A DNA stretch of 64,000 nucleotides from an uncultured Muribaculaceae bacterium (lineage in GTDB: Bacteria; Bacteroidota; Bacteroidia; Bacteroidales; Muribaculaceae), in the NCBI GenBank assembly GCA_910579185.1, contig CAJTTG010000001.1:310001-374000 (forward strand), in the 5' to 3' direction. Within the stretch, counting starts at the first letter, position 1. Each line of letters begins with the position of its first letter. This document shows positions 36,333 through 44,898 of this stretch, in pieces. The notes beneath the pieces are model-generated. The model was given only the letters and a program-made list of their open reading frames with translations, was not told where the DNA came from and did no database searches. A program made the translations under genes and the position numbers.

Positions 36333-38552
36333 ATGGGTAAACAAATCTCAAAATTAAATGACATAGCATCGGCTTATGGAAAGTTACTCCGTGAAGCCGA
36401 TTCCCTGCTGACCCGGCAGGATCTGGAGATTCTGAAAGAACATATCCGGGACAATAGCTTCTCTGCCACCACAAATGAGGCAGAAATAAACGAATATGAT
36501 CTTAACGGCATAAACCGATTGTGGCGAAGCTTATCCACGGCAGCGGAGCTTTGTCACAGTATAGCGCCTGACCGCAGCATTATTGCAGCCGTATTGTTAT
36601 ACCCCCTGTTCCGTACAAAACACATAACCCTATCCGAGATTTCGGAGAAATGGAATGATGATATAGCAACCCTCGTGGAAGGGTTGGAAAATGTGCAAGA
36701 ACTATATTCTCAACATGGAACGGTTGCATCGGAAAACTTCCGGAATCTCATGCTCACATTGGCAAAGGATATCCGTGTGGTGATCATAATGATTGTTGAC
36801 CGTCTTGTCGTGATGCGCGCCATAAATCATCATCCGGATCAAGAGATGGTGCAGCAAACAGCCATGGAGTCCAGCTATCTATATGCCCCATTGGCTCATA
36901 GACTCGGTTTGTATAAGATTAAGGGCGAGCTTGAAGATCTATCACTTAAATACACGAACCGTGAGATGTTTACGCGTATAGCCGGAAAGCTTAACGCCAC
37001 GAAACAATCACGCGATGCCTATATAGCCTCGTTCATACGTCCGGTCAAAGAGGCGTTGGAGCGTCAAGGACTGAAATTTGAGATCAAAGGCCGCACCAAG
37101 TCCATATACTCGATATGGAACAAGATGATGAAACAGCATAACGATGTTGAACAGATCTACGACCTGTTCGCCATCCGCATCATTCTTGACGTTGACCGCG
37201 ACCATGAGCGAAGTGAGTGTTGGCTGGCATATTCTGTTGTGACAGATATGTTCCAGCCGAATCCATCGCGACTGAAAGACTGGTTATCTGTTCCCAAATC
37301 CAATGGATACGAATCACTTCACATAACCGTGCTCGGGCCGGAGGATAAATGGGTTGAGGTTCAGATCAGATCCCGCAGGATGGATGAGATAGCCGAAACA
37401 GGTGTCGCCGCTCACTGGAAATACAAAGGTATCAAGAGCGAAAACGATCTTGATTCATGGATGAATCATGTACGTGAGATTCTTGAGGACTCTGCATCGT
37501 CGCCAATGGGATTGATGCGTAACCTAAACATGGATCTCTATAGCAAGGAGGTGTTTGTATTCACGCCCAAAGGAGATCTATATAAACTTCCGGTAGGTGC
37601 CACCCTTCTTGATTTTGCGTTCCAGATACATTCCCGTCTGGGGTGTACATGCGTAGGCGGACGTATAAATGGCCGTAGCTGCAAGATCAATCAGGAATTG
37701 CATAGCGGAGATACGGTTGAGGTAATAACATCATCCACGCAGCAACCCAAACTTGACTGGCTGTCGATTGTGGTCACATCAAAGGCCAGAAACAAGATCC
37801 GCCAGACAGTCAATGAAATAAATAACCGACGCGCAGAACTGGCAAAAGAGCTGCTCCAGCGCCGCTTCAAAAACCGCAAAATAGAAGTTGAAGAAGCCAA
37901 GATCATGAAAGTGATCAAAAAGCTCGGTTATAAAACAGTGACTGATTTTTACAATGCCATATCTGATGAACAGATTGATGTAAACCACGTCATAGAGCAA
38001 TATGAACAACTTGAATCACCCGTTGATCAGACATCAGAAATCAGATCAGCGGAAGAATTCACATTCCGTGGTGACTCTACGGCAGAAAGCTCTGATTCCG
38101 GAAACGACGTGCTCGTGATCGGAGACGGAGTGAAAGGCGTGAACTATAAACTTGCACGATGCTGCAATCCAATCTACGGGGACAACGTATTTGGGTTTGT
38201 GTCATCGGAAGGTGTCATAAAAATCCACCGGCAAACATGCCCGAATGCAGCCCATATTCATGAGCGCTATCCTTACCGAATAATCCAGACACGATGGTCG
38301 GGGAAAGCCGGTTCGCATTTTGTTTCGACAATCAGTATAGTGGGAACTGATGATATAGGCATCGTAACGAACGTAACATCAATCATTTCAAAAGAAAGCC
38401 GATCGTCGTTAAGGAATATCTCCATAGACTCGCATGATGGTTTGTTCCACGGATATCTTGTAATCGGAGTGGAAAGCAAGAAAGTGCTTGATGATATAAT
38501 TAAGAAAATTTCAACCGTGAAAGGAGTAAAGAATGTTCAACGGACTAATTAA
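36333..38552 (+). CDS. long RelA/SpoT homolog, (p)ppGpp synthetase with degenerate hydrolase domain
   Basis: A 739-residue RSH protein controlling the stringent response. Domain order: degenerate HD hydrolase (about 30-180), synthetase (about 230-370), TGS (about 405-470), helical region, and C-terminal ACT (about 650-735). In the hydrolase domain the His-Asp pair that should follow the AAVLL strand reads YP (residues 90-91), and the usual upstream His is missing, so ppGpp hydrolysis is unlikely. The synthetase motifs are intact (GRTKSIYSIWNKM, YDLFAIRIIL, PKSNGYESLH, VEVQIRSRRM). RLKD at 313-316 is the RxKD form seen in bifunctional Rel/SpoT rather than the ExDD of RelA. Start at 36333 follows a promoter. 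The 3' end overlaps the next gene by 20 bp. Confidence 0.93.
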   Translation: MGKQISKLNDIASAYGKLLREADSLLTRQDLEILKEHIRDNSFSATTNEAEINEYDLNGINRLWRSLSTAAELCHSIAPDRSIIAAVLLYPLFRTKHITLSEISEKWNDDIATLVEGLENVQELYSQHGTVASENFRNLMLTLAKDIRVVIIMIVDRLVVMRAINHHPDQEMVQQTAMESSYLYAPLAHRLGLYKIKGELEDLSLKYTNREMFTRIAGKLNATKQSRDAYIASFIRPVKEALERQGLKFEIKGRTKSIYSIWNKMMKQHNDVEQIYDLFAIRIILDVDRDHERSECWLAYSVVTDMFQPNPSRLKDWLSVPKSNGYESLHITVLGPEDKWVEVQIRSRRMDEIAETGVAAHWKYKGIKSENDLDSWMNHVREILEDSASSPMGLMRNLNMDLYSKEVFVFTPKGDLYKLPVGATLLDFAFQIHSRLGCTCVGGRINGRSCKINQELHSGDTVEVITSSTQQPKLDWLSIVVTSKARNKIRQTVNEINNRRAELAKELLQRRFKNRKIEVEEAKIMKVIKKLGYKTVTDFYNAISDEQIDVNHVIEQYEQLESPVDQTSEIRSAEEFTFRGDSTAESSDSGNDVLVIGDGVKGVNYKLARCCNPIYGDNVFGFVSSEGVIKIHRQTCPNAAHIHERYPYRIIQTRWSGKAGSHFVSTISIVGTDDIGIVTNVTSIISKESRSSLRNISIDSHDGLFHGYLVIGVESKKVLDDIIKKISTVKGVKNVQRTN

Positions 38553-39369
38553 ATTATCTTTCATTGCGGTACTTGCAACTTCCGCAATATCCTGCCAAAA
38601 CAGTGACCGTAACGGAGAGAAAGAAGCCGAAGATAAATACAGTCAGGCAAAAAATTGTTTTGATCTCGGTCAATACGAAACGGCATCGGCGCTTCTATCA
38701 GAAATCGATTCTTTATATCCAAAAGCTGTTGAGACTCGCCGAAAGGCTTCACTATTGCGACCGGAGCTAAAAGAGCGTTGGACCGCCGCGCAATTATCAG
38801 AGATAGATTCGCTTCTGGCCGTCAATACAATTATCGGAGATTCATTGCGAAACCTCATAACATTTGTAGACAACCCATTGGAGGGATATTTCGTGGCTAA
38901 GGAAATAGGCAAAACAGATCCAAGGACGGACGCAGGCCTGCACGGCCGCATTTCCCCCGGATTTAAATTCTACATAACATCTTCGTCCCCTAATCCAATC
39001 AAAAGTACATCCGTACGCCTTTCTGCCAATGGGGAAACTGTCGAGACCCCAACAATCCCCTTTGACGGAGAGCGCAATAACCGATCCGGAAAATGTGAGA
39101 CAATCACATTCACTGAGGCGGAAAGTGCGCCGCTGGGCGATTTCATACTCAGACACAATCAGGATGCAATCGGATTAACATACATAGGAGAGAATGGACA
39201 GGAGCGGCATTCCGAACTCCCATCCATTCAAAAAAATTCACTTGCAACCGAATACCGGTATGCAAAAACAGTTATACGTGATAAGTTTCTCAGATTAGAG
39301 AAAGAGCGATTGTCAAAGCAACTGGAGTTATCACGCCAACAGATTGCCCGTTCAAGAGAAAGCCGTTAA
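38533..39369 (+). CDS. predicted lipoprotein with C-terminal coiled coil
   Basis: A 278-residue protein of unknown function with a lipobox (VLATSAISCQN, Cys near residue 21). The mature N-terminus has a TPR-like helical pair (YSQAKNCFDLGQYETASALL). A beta-rich middle has GFKFYITSSSPNPIKSTSVR, and the end is a charged helical stretch (KFLRLEKERLSKQLELSRQQ) predicted to be a coiled coil. It overlaps the RSH gene by 20 bp on the same strand, so it is translated from the same mRNA. Similar architecture is seen in uncharacterised Bacteroidales envelope proteins; no enzyme motif is present. Confidence 0.72.
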   Translation: MFNGLIKLSFIAVLATSAISCQNSDRNGEKEAEDKYSQAKNCFDLGQYETASALLSEIDSLYPKAVETRRKASLLRPELKERWTAAQLSEIDSLLAVNTIIGDSLRNLITFVDNPLEGYFVAKEIGKTDPRTDAGLHGRISPGFKFYITSSSPNPIKSTSVRLSANGETVETPTIPFDGERNNRSGKCETITFTEAESAPLGDFILRHNQDAIGLTYIGENGQERHSELPSIQKNSLATEYRYAKTVIRDKFLRLEKERLSKQLELSRQQIARSRESR

Positions 39370-39390
39370 ACATTTCTCCGCTTTGCGTTT

Positions 39391-39567
39391 TTATTGATCG
39401 TTGCGAGGATTATTGTTTAACGTGCTCGTGCGCTCACGGACTAATTCCGGAGAAACGGCATTGTCATCACCGCGATTGATTGCCACGCCTGAATATTCGC
39501 GTGCACCCTGCGCTTTTTCTTCTTTTGACGCAGCCGCTTTTTTACAACATTTTCGTTTCGTTTCCAT
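39391..39567 (-). CDS. small basic protein with N-terminal Cys pair, unknown
   Basis: A 58-residue predicted protein, Lys/Arg-rich at its N-terminus (METKRKCCKKAAASKEEK) with adjacent cysteines, then a polar segment and a C-terminus VRERTSTLNNNPRNDQ. It begins with ATG at 39567 (the in-frame upstream TTG is not preferred). It lies in a convergent gap between a lipoprotein and engB, on the same strand as engB but downstream of it. No domain is recognised and no signal peptide is seen. Its composition is protein-like rather than random, but expression is not supported by other evidence. Confidence 0.4.
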   Translation of the reverse strand: METKRKCCKKAAASKEEKAQGAREYSGVAINRGDDNAVSPELVRERTSTLNNNPRNDQ

Positions 39568-39659
39568 AGTCAATAATATTTCTTTAATTATTAATATTCT
39601 TACGACTATAGAACACGGATCCGACGTGTTTTGTTTGCCGGTTCAATCTATGACTTGAT

Positions 39660-40268
39660 TTAAGTCAGGTCAATCGGTAGATTGTTCAATTGCTCAATGT
39701 AATCAAGAAGCTGATTGCGTCCGGCACCGGTGGATGACGACGTGACAAACACCGGAGGAAGTTCCTCCCATGCCTCCAACAATGTGGCACAATATGACTC
39801 AATACTTTTTTTGACAGCTGCTTTTGACAATTTATCAGTCTTTGTAAAGACAATACTGAAAGGAACGCCATTCTCCCCTAACCAGTTGAAAAAATCAAGA
39901 TCAATCTTCTGCGGAGCATGACGGGAATCAATCAGCACAAACAGATTGGTCATCTGGGGGCGATTGAGAATATAACTCTCAATCATCTTGCGAAGTTTAT
40001 CCCTTGCGTCTTTGTTTCGCTGCGCATATCCATAACCGGGAAGGTCGACTATATACCAGCTGTCATTTATAAGAAAATGGTTGATCAACATAGTCTTGCC
40101 AGGCGTTGAGGATGTCATGGCAAGAGAACTACGACCGGTAAGCATATTGATCAGAGATGATTTGCCAACATTAGATCGGCCAATAAATGCATATTCGTGT
40201 TTGGAATGCTCAGGGCATTTCTTTACATCTGAATTGCTTATTACAAAACGAGCGGAATTAATAATCAT
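39660..40268 (-). CDS. engB: ribosome biogenesis GTP-binding protein EngB/YihA/YsxC
   Basis: EngB is an essential GTPase needed for assembly of the large ribosomal subunit. The 202-residue product begins MIINSARFVISNSD and carries G1 FIGRSNVGKSSLINML near residue 41, G2 SSTPGKTMLINHF, G3 YIVDLPGYGYAQRNK, G4 VFTKTDKLSKA and the G5-like VFVTSSSTGAGRNQL. An in-frame extension to 40364 would cover the 3' part of the RNase P RNA gene and is rejected. The gene lies 22 bp downstream of rnpB on the same strand. Confidence 0.95.
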   Translation of the reverse strand: MIINSARFVISNSDVKKCPEHSKHEYAFIGRSNVGKSSLINMLTGRSSLAMTSSTPGKTMLINHFLINDSWYIVDLPGYGYAQRNKDARDKLRKMIESYILNRPQMTNLFVLIDSRHAPQKIDLDFFNWLGENGVPFSIVFTKTDKLSKAAVKKSIESYCATLLEAWEELPPVFVTSSSTGAGRNQLLDYIEQLNNLPIDLT

Positions 40269-40290
40269 ACTAAGAATATAAATAAAAAAA

Positions 40291-40669
40291 TGCAGCCGGA
40301 CGATAAGCCGGGTTATGTCGGCCGTAGCACTACCCCGAAGGGGCCACTGACGGCGTTTCGTCATTTATCTGAATCGGATGTCACCACCACGATTTAAGCA
40401 GCCTACCCCCCGACAATGGACGAGCAGCCCTTAAATGCCGGTATACTTGGCCTTGCAACCCATAAGGCATGCGGCATGCCGTATTGCTACGACATCCGGT
40501 GGGCTCTTACCCCACCTTTTCACCCTTACCATACAAAATATGGCGGTTATTTTCTGTCACACTACTCTGCGGTCACCCACAGCTTCCCGTTAAGAAGTAT
40601 GGTGCTCTATGTTGCCCGGACTTTCCTCACACCGGCCAATCCGGTGAGCGACGAAATGCCCGGCTGCAT
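40291..40669 (-). ncRNA. rnpB: RNase P RNA, bacterial class A
   Basis: This is the catalytic RNA of ribonuclease P, which cuts the 5' leader from tRNA precursors. On the minus strand the 5' P1 strand is ATGCAGCCGG and its partner CCGGCTGCA ends at 40291. The P4 and CR-I block GAGGAAAGTCCGGGC (plus 40615-40629) is the hallmark. Other class A parts are GGGTGAAAAGGTGGGGTAAG with an AGAGCCCACC region, and the 3' part ACATAACCCGGCTTATCG. A run of seven T follows the 3' end at 40290-40284. The length of about 379 nt is typical. Confidence 0.95.
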
Positions 40670-40673
40670 GATG

Positions 40674-40704
40674 CAAAGGTAAGCATTTCCATCGGGATGG
40701 CAAA
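40674..40704 (-). promoter_or_regulatory. promoter of rnpB
   Basis: On the minus strand TTTG (plus 40701-40704), a 19-bp spacer and TACCTTTG (plus 40674-40681) give a full consensus match, with transcription expected to start about 5 bp on, at the rnpB 5' end. The upstream element directly abuts the stop codon of the oxidoreductase gene at 40705. Confidence 0.75.
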
Positions 40705-41991
40705 CTATTTTTCACCCCAATGCCATCTCAGCGGATGTCGAGCCGGATAAAGGAGCAACCGTAATGACGTGCCATAATTACAATAGCCCCAGATCCAATC
40801 AATCAAAACGCTGATTTTATTTCGCATGCCGAGTATTGAGATAAGATGGATAAACATCCAGGCCAGCCAAGCTATGAAACCACGCATGTGAGTTTTCTTG
40901 ATATCAGCTACCGCCCTGTTTCGACCTATAGTGGCCATAGTGCCTTTATCTTTATAGGCGAAACGACACAAGAAATCGCCACGATTAAGATTTTTCGCAA
41001 GATTCCTCCCCTGCTGAATGGCGACCTGAGCCAATTGAGGATGTCCATCAGGATACCCGTCTGTATCCATAACGCAGATATCTCCTAAAGCGAATAAGAA
41101 ATCTTCATACCCATTCACACGATTAAAATCATCGACTTTAATCCTCATACCTTTCCCTAAAGGCAATACACCTCCCGAAGTCTGGATTTCAACGCCCTTA
41201 ATGCCGGCTGTCCAAATCACCATTCCACTATCAAAACTCTGCCCATCACTGAGAGTTACAGTATTGTCAGTGTAATCTTTCATAATGGTACCAAGACGAA
41301 TATCCACCATGAGTTGTCCGAGATAATGCAATGCATCATTCTGAGACTTCTGAGACATAGCTCCAAGCAATGCTCCCGTACCTTCCAATAGAGTTATCTT
41401 TACATCCTCAGACGGGATGCTCGGATAGTTTCTCGGTAGAATGTATTTCTTCATTTCACCTAAAGCCCCGGCAATCTCAACGCCGGCAGGACCACCGCCC
41501 ACCACCGTAAAACTCAACAATCTTCGCCTCTCCTCAGGGTCGTCACATATACTTGCACGTTCAAGACGATCAAGAATTTCGTCGCGACATCTCATTGCCT
41601 GCGCCGTACTTTTTAGCGTGTATACAGAATCAACCAACCGGTCGTTGCCGAAGAAATTATTAGTAGTTCCAGCAGCAATAACAAGGTAATCGAATGACAG
41701 AACTTCATATTGTGTCTTCAATTTCCGCGCAGTCAGATCTATTGATTCTATTTCCCCAATATGGAACTCAACACCCCTTGCTTTCCCTTTTGAAAACTCC
41801 CGTCGGAATGGGAAACATATACTATCAGGGCCGAGCCCACTTGATGCGATTTGATAGAACAGAGGAGGAAAACTATTGTAATTGTTGCGATCAACAAGAA
41901 TCACATCAAACTTCGACTTGTCTATATATTTTACAAAGTTGAGGCCGGCAAAACCACCGCCAACAACAACGATACGCTTTTTTGACACCAT
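40705..41991 (-). CDS. type II NADH dehydrogenase-like FAD oxidoreductase
   Basis: A 428-residue FAD/NAD(P) oxidoreductase resembling NDH-2, which oxidises NADH and reduces quinone without pumping ions. Motifs: FAD Rossmann fold RIVVVGGGFAGLNFVKYI near residue 5, the NAD site FTVVGGGPAGVEIAGALGEM near residue 160, and FALGDICVMD near residue 300 (second FAD contact). The C-terminal segment AWLAWMFIHLISILGMR is hydrophobic and probably anchors the protein at the membrane. The start at 41991 (MVSKKRIVVVGG) is preferred over an upstream in-frame ATG at 42018. The stop abuts the rnpB promoter. Confidence 0.9.
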   Translation of the reverse strand: MVSKKRIVVVGGGFAGLNFVKYIDKSKFDVILVDRNNYNSFPPLFYQIASSGLGPDSICFPFRREFSKGKARGVEFHIGEIESIDLTARKLKTQYEVLSFDYLVIAAGTTNNFFGNDRLVDSVYTLKSTAQAMRCRDEILDRLERASICDDPEERRRLLSFTVVGGGPAGVEIAGALGEMKKYILPRNYPSIPSEDVKITLLEGTGALLGAMSQKSQNDALHYLGQLMVDIRLGTIMKDYTDNTVTLSDGQSFDSGMVIWTAGIKGVEIQTSGGVLPLGKGMRIKVDDFNRVNGYEDFLFALGDICVMDTDGYPDGHPQLAQVAIQQGRNLAKNLNRGDFLCRFAYKDKGTMATIGRNRAVADIKKTHMRGFIAWLAWMFIHLISILGMRNKISVLIDWIWGYCNYGTSLRLLLYPARHPLRWHWGEK

Positions 41992-42097
41992 AACATAGAT
42001 GATTTTTATATCTAACACCAGCAGATCGGCCTATGGTTCACTTTCTACCTTAATATTTTTTCACTTCATAAATACATGATAATCCATCTGCATGGCC

Positions 42098-42105
42098 TAT
42101 ATTTG
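42098..42105 (+). promoter_or_regulatory. candidate -7 element of the TPR gene
   Basis: TATATTTG at 42098-42105 matches TAnnTTTG, 24 bp before the ATG at 42129. The upstream element is not recognisable. Confidence 0.4.
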
Positions 42106-42128
42106 TATGATCAAAAGACCCACACGCA

Positions 42129-44156
42129 ATGAAGCGCCAAGCATATATCATATTTCTTTTTCTCCTTCAGTTCCTGACAATGCCAAGCTTATTGGCTCAA
42201 ATCAACACAGATCAGGTTATACAGATTGGTCGTAATGCTATCTATTTTGAAGATTATGTCCTGTCAATACAGTATTTCAATCAGGTGATCGGGGCAAAAC
42301 CATATCTTGCACAACCATATTATTATCGTGGAGTTGCAAAATTCAATCTTGAAGATTTCAGTGGGGCAGAAGCAGATGCGTCAATGGCAATAGATCGTAA
42401 CCCCTTTATCACGGATGCATATATCTTAAGAGGCATGGCCCGTCAAAACCTCGGGCATGCGCCTGAAGCTATCACAGACTATGACAAGGCATTATCAATG
42501 CAGCCCGACAACTGGGATCTCAATTTCAAACGTGCTCTTGCCCAGGAATCAATAGAGGATTATGATGGAGCATCAGCCAGTTTCACTGATATCATTCAAC
42601 GTCATCCGTCCTTCGATGCCGCATATATAGGACGAGCTCGCCTAAATCTCACCCTAAAAGATACAATTGCAGCTCTCGATGACATAAACAAAGCAATAGA
42701 AATCAATCCTAATGCCATAAATGCCTACATCATCCGTGCAGATATTGCCATAAACCAGCAACATAACTATCAGCAGGCTCTTGCTGACATGGATAAAGCC
42801 ATAAAATTACAGCCTCGGCATAGCGGATTGTTTATCAACCGTGCCTTTTTGCGTTACAAGCTGGACGACTATTTCGGTGCTATGGGTGACTATGATTATG
42901 CCCTACAGCTTGATCCACTTAATTCAACCGCTCTGTTCAATCGATCTGTCTTACGCACTGAAGTCCGTGATTACAACAATGCTCTTGCAGATCTTGACCA
43001 GATTATAGCCATGAATCCCACGAACTATAGAGCACTTTTCAATCGTGCATCCGTGCATAATGAATTAAAACAATATAAGGCGGCTTTAGCTGATGCGGAC
43101 GCTATAATAAACTCATTTCCCGATCTGGCCTCAGCCTACGTGCTACGTTTTGATATTCGTCAAAGGATGGGCGATAAAAACGCCAAAACAGACTACGACC
43201 GAGCTATAAAAATGGCCAAGCAACAGCAAAAAGATAAAAACGGGAAATCTCCATCGGCGGATGAAATTCTAAATCTATTTGATACCGGTGATATTACTGA
43301 TGAAAAAGATCTGACAGCTGCCCGATTCAACCAGCTGCTAACAATATCCGACAATGCCAATCTTGATCAGGATTACAATGGTAAAGGCATCAGAGGTCGT
43401 ATTCAGGACAGAAATATCAGCATTGAACCAGAGCCTATTTTTGTAGCGACCTATTACTCTGTTCCAACAGAACTGAAACCAACCGGCGAATACCTCAAAG
43501 AAATTGATGAAGTAAACCGGACGCATGCTCTAAACTATCTGCTACAAGTTACAAATCGCGAGGCCACACTCACAGACAGCACTGAGATTAAACGTCATTT
43601 CAACTCAATAGAGTACTACAACTCCTATCTGTCCACACATTCACCTCGCGCAATAGACTACTTCGGGCGAGCGATGAACCAGATGACACTGCATAATTAT
43701 CAGAGTGCTTCTGCTGATTTCGGCAAAGCATTGCAACTTGCACCCGATTTTGCCCTTGCCAGCTTTATGAATGCTGTTGCAAAATATCGCGAGGCTATGA
43801 CAGACAAAGCCGTAAGTAACAAACAAACCGGAGATCTTGGAAGTCTTGCTTTGTTCCGCGCAAAACTACAGGATGTCATTACTGAATTTGAAAGTGCACT
43901 GAAAAGCTCCCCAAAAATGTATCTTGCCTACTATAATATGGGGGTGGTGTTCATAGCCATGCAGGACTATACTTCAGCGTTAAGCGCATTCAACAAAGCC
44001 ATAGAGATGAAACCGGATTTTGGTGAGGCATTTTATAACCGTGGATATGTATACTTCACTCTCGGTAATAGAAATGCTGGAAGTTCTGATCTCAGCCGTG
44101 CCGGACAGCTTGGCGTAGCTCCCTCCTACAATCTACTGAAACGTATGTCGGATTAA
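42129..44156 (+). CDS. exported tetratricopeptide-repeat protein
   Basis: A 675-residue exported protein with a signal peptide (IIFLFLLQFLTMPSLLA, cleavage before QINTD). It contains about ten TPR motifs: an N-terminal array (residues about 25-370) with units such as AQPYYYRGVAKFNLEDFSGA and AINAYIIRADIAI, a non-repeat segment of roughly 130 residues, and a second array near the end (YYNMGVVFIAMQDYTSALSA). TPRs are protein-binding scaffolds, so a periplasmic or outer-membrane assembly role is plausible but the partner is unknown. The stop overlaps the stop of the converging Cys-rich gene by 4 bp. Confidence 0.85.
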   Translation: MKRQAYIIFLFLLQFLTMPSLLAQINTDQVIQIGRNAIYFEDYVLSIQYFNQVIGAKPYLAQPYYYRGVAKFNLEDFSGAEADASMAIDRNPFITDAYILRGMARQNLGHAPEAITDYDKALSMQPDNWDLNFKRALAQESIEDYDGASASFTDIIQRHPSFDAAYIGRARLNLTLKDTIAALDDINKAIEINPNAINAYIIRADIAINQQHNYQQALADMDKAIKLQPRHSGLFINRAFLRYKLDDYFGAMGDYDYALQLDPLNSTALFNRSVLRTEVRDYNNALADLDQIIAMNPTNYRALFNRASVHNELKQYKAALADADAIINSFPDLASAYVLRFDIRQRMGDKNAKTDYDRAIKMAKQQQKDKNGKSPSADEILNLFDTGDITDEKDLTAARFNQLLTISDNANLDQDYNGKGIRGRIQDRNISIEPEPIFVATYYSVPTELKPTGEYLKEIDEVNRTHALNYLLQVTNREATLTDSTEIKRHFNSIEYYNSYLSTHSPRAIDYFGRAMNQMTLHNYQSASADFGKALQLAPDFALASFMNAVAKYREAMTDKAVSNKQTGDLGSLALFRAKLQDVITEFESALKSSPKMYLAYYNMGVVFIAMQDYTSALSAFNKAIEMKPDFGEAFYNRGYVYFTLGNRNAGSSDLSRAGQLGVAPSYNLLKRMSD

Positions 44157-44362
44157 TCCTTGTCACACCCACATTTGCGCGTGCGCTTACCCTTGCTGCC
44201 TGATCTGCATCCATCCGATAAAGGACAACCGGAACATTTTTCATTTGCATCACATCCACATAAACCTTTACGCCGGAAGATGCGACGAGCAAGCCAAACC
44301 AGACAGCATACAAGAATTACTGAAACAGCAGCATATTGCAGTATTTCATTTGACAATCCCAT
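44153..44362 (-). CDS. small Cys-rich membrane protein, FeoB-associated-like
   Basis: A 69-residue protein with one N-terminal transmembrane helix (ILQYAAVSVILVCCLVWLA), a basic patch (RRIFRRK) and a Cys-rich tail: CGCDANEKCSGCPLSDGC and CGCDKD. This plan, with the C-x2-C-P-L-S-x2-C pattern, resembles the FeoB-associated Cys-rich membrane proteins that accompany ferrous iron transporters; the Cys could bind iron or a cluster. No feoA/feoB lies in the window, so a role in iron transport is only a family-level guess. It is the last gene of the long minus-strand operon, 2 bp after the NUDIX gene. Confidence 0.65.
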   Translation of the reverse strand: MGLSNEILQYAAVSVILVCCLVWLARRIFRRKGLCGCDANEKCSGCPLSDGCRSGSKGKRTRKCGCDKD

Positions 44363-44364
44363 AG

Positions 44365-44898
44365 CTATAAACCTTCTATTGCAGGAAGAACAATCTTAAC
44401 GAATTCCTGTTCAAAATTAGGTGTCAATACACCTCTGCCAATTGATTCAAGTATATCTCCAACTGGCCAGAACCGCAGCTGATCAATATCATCCGGTTCT
44501 GATATTACCGGTGTAAAACCGGCAGGTGATGCGACAATGAATACATTTATCAGCTCACGCTCAACATTGGATTCAAAAACGTATGAGGCTATTTTTTCAG
44601 CATCCACAGCCTTATCAAAGCCAATCTCCTCACGAGCTTCCCGATGAAGAGCCGTCTCTATGCTTTCTCCATAATCCACATGTCCTCCCACGGCGGTATC
44701 CCATGCCCCCGGCTGAATACGTTTTTTCAAGGACCGTTTCTGCAATAGCAAGCCCCGTTGTCTGTCATACAGATGAAGATGAACAACCGGATGAAGTTTC
44801 ATAGAAACTCCATCGTGACACACGCTACGTGAAGCTCGTCCTATCACATTTCCTTCCGCATCAACAATCGGAAGTATCTCTGTTAATTCATTTTCCAT
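44365..44898 (-). CDS. NUDIX hydrolase
   Basis: A 177-residue NUDIX-fold protein. The Nudix box GGHVDYGESIETALHREARE with the following EIG is intact (GX5EX7REUXEEXGU), so it should hydrolyse a nucleoside diphosphate linked to another moiety. The framing segments ILPIVDAEGNVIGRASRS and HLHLYDRQRGLLLQKRS are the layout of the isopentenyl-diphosphate isomerase-like/YfcD group of NUDIX proteins. The exact substrate cannot be read from sequence. Its 5' end overlaps the topB 3' end by 11 bp. Confidence 0.88.
   Translation of the reverse strand: MENELTEILPIVDAEGNVIGRASRSVCHDGVSMKLHPVVHLHLYDRQRGLLLQKRSLKKRIQPGAWDTAVGGHVDYGESIETALHREAREEIGFDKAVDAEKIASYVFESNVERELINVFIVASPAGFTPVISEPDDIDQLRFWPVGDILESIGRGVLTPNFEQEFVKIVLPAIEGL

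Noticed and set aside
40269..40364. N-terminal extension of EngB
   Set aside because: It would be encoded by the 3' part of RNase P RNA. The EngB family begins at the MIINSARF start.
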